Source of the DNA: Bacteroidales bacterium
GTDB lineage: Bacteria > Bacteroidota > Bacteroidia > Bacteroidales > F082
NCBI GenBank assembly: GCA_020853175.1
Contig: JADYZK010000122.1
Span: 1-7,498, forward strand
Reading direction: 5' to 3'
Length of the DNA stretch: 7,498 nucleotides
Shown: positions 6,278 to 7,498 of the stretch, piece after piece
Numbering within the stretch: position 1 is the stretch's first letter
Layout of the letters: each line of letters opens with the position of its first letter
Notes under the pieces: model-generated
What the model saw: only the letters and a program-made list of their open reading frames with translations
Told to the model about the DNA's origin: nothing
Databases searched by the model: none
Made by a program: the position numbers and the translations under genes

Positions 6278-6976
6278 TTAGTGATATTTTTCAAAATATT
6301 CCTGCAAGGTCATTTTGTGGGGCGCAAATTGCCCGGCCAGGATTTCGAGTTTGTTGATTCTGTCCAGGCGGAAAAACCGGAAATCGCCCCGCAGGCGGCA
6401 CCAGGCCACCAAAAGCCATTTTTCGGTCATGCCCAATAATGCAAACGGCTCAATTTCCCTTGTGGATGGCTCATTGGCTTCGTTGGTGTATTCGATTTTG
6501 ACGAGGTTAAAATTGGTGAGCGCCACCTGCAAATCCGAGACAATATGACTGCTCCGCTCCTCATTTTGGTTATGGCTGAAAATAGTGCGCTGGGCAAGCA
6601 AATTGGCTTTGTCCTTCACATTTTGCCGCAAAATCGACTTAATTTTCTCGATGGCTTCGCTGTAATCCTTGACAAAAGAGGCGTCCGGGTTTTTCAGCAC
6701 CAGCTGTTCGGCAAGCACAAGTGCGTTAGCCTGGCTTTCGGTAAACATCACCGGGGGCAGGCGGTAGCCCTCCATGAGCGAGTAGCCTTTGCCGTCTTCT
6801 GTGACAATAGGCACACCAGACTGCTCCAATGCCCGGATGTCGCGGTAAATGGTTCGGGTGCTCACGTCGAACCGCGCTGCCAATGCCGTAGCGGTCACGA
6901 GCCGCCTGGTCTGCAAAAAATTTTGGATGGCTGTGAGCCGATTCAGGCGTTTGAAGTCATGGTCGTTTTTGTTCAT
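6278..6976 (-). CDS. YafY-type HTH/WYL-domain transcriptional regulator
   Basis: DNA-binding regulator of 232 residues. Residues 8-60 are a winged helix-turn-helix of the DeoR/HTH_11 type, with recognition helix S39-TRTIYRDIRAL-50, nearly a consensus for YafY-like proteins. VTEDGKGYSL then forms the wing and PPVMFTESQANAL a linker. The C-terminal ligand-sensing WYL domain spans about 140-215 (REIEPFALLG, EKWLLVAWC, FRFFRLDRI). At the motif that names the domain this protein has Trp187-Leu188-Leu189 rather than Trp-Tyr-Leu. The ATG at 6974-6976 is preferred over a start at 7033 because family similarity begins at FKRLNRL, and a good -7 box lies between the two. The likely targets are its own promoter and the DUF1761 gene that follows; WYL domains are known to sense small ligands or nucleic acids, and no specific ligand can be read here. 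Confidence 0.9.
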   Translation of the reverse strand: MNKNDHDFKRLNRLTAIQNFLQTRRLVTATALAARFDVSTRTIYRDIRALEQSGVPIVTEDGKGYSLMEGYRLPPVMFTESQANALVLAEQLVLKNPDASFVKDYSEAIEKIKSILRQNVKDKANLLAQRTIFSHNQNEERSSHIVSDLQVALTNFNLVKIEYTNEANEPSTREIEPFALLGMTEKWLLVAWCRLRGDFRFFRLDRINKLEILAGQFAPHKMTLQEYFEKYH

Positions 6977-6997
6977 CGAAAAAAGGGTTGGTGCCCG

Positions 6998-7005
6998 CAA
7001 AGTTA
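6998..7005 (-). promoter_or_regulatory. Bacteroidota -7 box of the WYL regulator
   Basis: TAACTTTG on the - strand matches the Bacteroidota -7 consensus TAnnTTTG exactly. It lies 21 bp upstream of the regulator ATG, which predicts a very short leader. No convincing TTTG-type -33 element occurs 19-21 bp further upstream. Confidence 0.5.
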
Positions 7006-7038
7006 CAGCACCGGGTTGGCTCGAATGTACCAATCTTT

Positions 7039-7053
7039 ATGGCCTGAGGCCAT
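7039..7053. repeat. 15-bp palindrome
   Basis: ATGGCCT-G-AGGCCAT has perfect 7-bp arms around one base. It lies about 35 bp upstream of the regulator's -7 box and 1 bp from the large hairpin at 7055-7134, so it may be an upstream regulatory site or part of the same repeat unit. Confidence 0.5.
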
Positions 7054-7054
7054 G

Positions 7055-7134
7055 TGGTGTCTGGAACCTTAAAAAATGCCCGGTCATCCGGGCGGCCACA
7101 AGGGCCGCCCAGATGACCAAGGTTCCAGACACCA
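7055..7134. repeat. 80-bp long imperfect hairpin with asymmetric bulge
   Basis: The outer arms 7055-7070 and 7119-7134 (TGGTGTCTGGAACCTT and its complement) pair perfectly over 16 bp. The inner arms 7082-7097 and 7103-7118 (GGTCATCYGGGCGGCC type) pair over 16 bp with one C-A mismatch, around the 5-base loop ACAAG. The left side alone carries 11 extra bases (AAAAAATGCCC, 7071-7081). The bulge allows a rival fold, GCCCGG-TCAT-CCGGGC at 7078-7093. No T tract follows on either strand, so it is not a standard terminator; a dispersed palindromic repeat or a structured RNA is more likely. Confidence 0.65.
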
Positions 7135-7238
7135 GTGGGCAAAGCCGTGCGCGAGCGCTTCGGGCTTGGGATTATGTGCAGGAGTGCGGAAGGGGCAGCA
7201 ACATCGCAGTTCTCTGGTAAAATGCGGTCAACTCTACG

Positions 7239-7288
7239 CCTTGTGGCCTTTGTGAAACACCTTGGTGTACTTTGTGGTAAAAATTTGT
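7239..7288. repeat. Degenerate short tandem repeats of the TTTGTG type
   Basis: CCTTGTGG, CCTTTGTG, CCTTGGTG, ACTTTGTGG and TTTGTG follow one another at irregular 8-17 base steps. Similar CTTTGTGG-rich stretches are, as far as I recall, scattered between genes in many Bacteroidota genomes. The first unit (7239-7248) is also the exact complement of the top of the 80-bp hairpin (7094-7103). Confidence 0.4.
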
Positions 7289-7340
7289 GCGAGGAATAAA
7301 CCTTTATCCTGTCCCATAATTTTATTAGAGAACAAGTTAT

Positions 7341-7371
7341 GGGGTTAAAACCCCGAGAAAAGAAGTCGGGG
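7341..7371. repeat. Two mutually exclusive hairpins sharing one CCCC
   Basis: GGGGTT (7341-7346) pairs with AACCCC (7349-7354) around two bases, which sterically needs some fraying of the stem. CCCCGA (7351-7356) pairs with TCGGGG (7366-7371) around nine bases. Both stems use 7351-7354, so only one can form at a time. This is the layout of a repeat-element end or of an attenuator-like switch; no downstream gene is visible in the window. Confidence 0.45.
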
Positions 7372-7498
7372 CTTGCCTCCGGCTAATTGAAGTTTCTAAA
7401 TAAAGCAGAGTCATAATTTTATTCATCTGCCGTTCATTTACTTGGGTTTTAGTGGTGGCATGGGTTTATGGATATTTAACAGTTTTTTTTTCGTCCGA

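Larger units (their letters stand above)
7135..7498. other. Gene-free, repeat-bearing intergenic stretch
   Basis: No credible coding region on either strand. Contents from left to right: a small GC hairpin (AAGCC 7142-7146 with GGCTT 7163-7167, enclosing GCGC-GA-GCGC); degenerate TTTGTG repeats at 7239-7288; rival GGGG/CCCC hairpins at 7341-7371; then AT-rich DNA ending in a run of nine T. The text GGCTAATTGAAGT (7380-7392) after the second hairpin resembles, from memory, dispersed intergenic repeats of Bacteroidota; this cannot be checked here. Confidence 0.5.

Noticed and set aside
6315..7220. Long open frames on the + strand opposite and beyond the WYL regulator
   Set aside because: They mirror the GC-rich regulator gene, have no recognisable domains, and run through the large hairpin; they are antisense shadows.
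7034..7498. CRISPR array or tRNA in the palindrome-rich right end
   Set aside because: There are no regularly spaced identical repeats, no cloverleaf and no cas genes; the repeats are irregular palindromes.

Overview
The window looks like Bacteroidota DNA, probably of a Chitinophagaceae/Saprospiraceae type, but the genus cannot be fixed by eye. The grounds are gene starts without Shine-Dalgarno sequences, a TAnnTTTG-type -7 box in front of a regulator, a Sec signal peptide ending in ...LAQ, and the gene families present. It has two unlike halves joined near 4.6-5.1 kb. The left half is AT-rich and coded on the + strand. The right half is clearly more GC-rich and coded on the - strand.

Left half (1-4543), an alpha-glucan/malto-oligosaccharide utilisation operon: a major-facilitator sugar transporter of the SLC45/GPH-like type, cut by the window start; 28 bp later a cytoplasmic GH13 alpha-glucosidase (oligo-1,6-glucosidase type); and 10 bp later an exported GH13 alpha-amylase-like enzyme. 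The likely logic is that the exported enzyme trims alpha-glucan in the periplasm, the transporter imports the oligosaccharides, and the glucosidase releases glucose inside. The third gene is split by an in-frame TAA placed exactly one codon before the catalytic Asn-His-Asp motif, with the reading frame otherwise intact on both sides. It is a nonsense-mutated pseudogene or a sequence error.

Junction (4544-5109): a 5'-truncated, start-less ORF of unknown function on the - strand, followed by a GC-rich segment of about 80 bp with nested inverted repeats and a 7-bp direct repeat at its edges. It looks like gene debris plus a small repeat element.

Right half (5110-6976): a - strand cassette read from right to left, with a YafY-type HTH/WYL transcription regulator, a DUF1761 membrane protein, and a YdeI/OmpD-associated (OmdA-family) protein. 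A TGACA-N6-TGTCA palindrome just upstream of the DUF1761 gene is a candidate operator for the regulator. A perfect 12-bp inverted repeat separates the last two genes.

Right end (6977-7498): no credible gene. It holds the regulator promoter and a cluster of palindromes: an 80-bp bulged hairpin, a 15-bp palindrome, mutually exclusive GGGG/CCCC hairpins and degenerate TTTGTG repeats. These resemble dispersed intergenic repeats of Bacteroidota. No CRISPR array, tRNA, rRNA, transposase or phage gene was seen.
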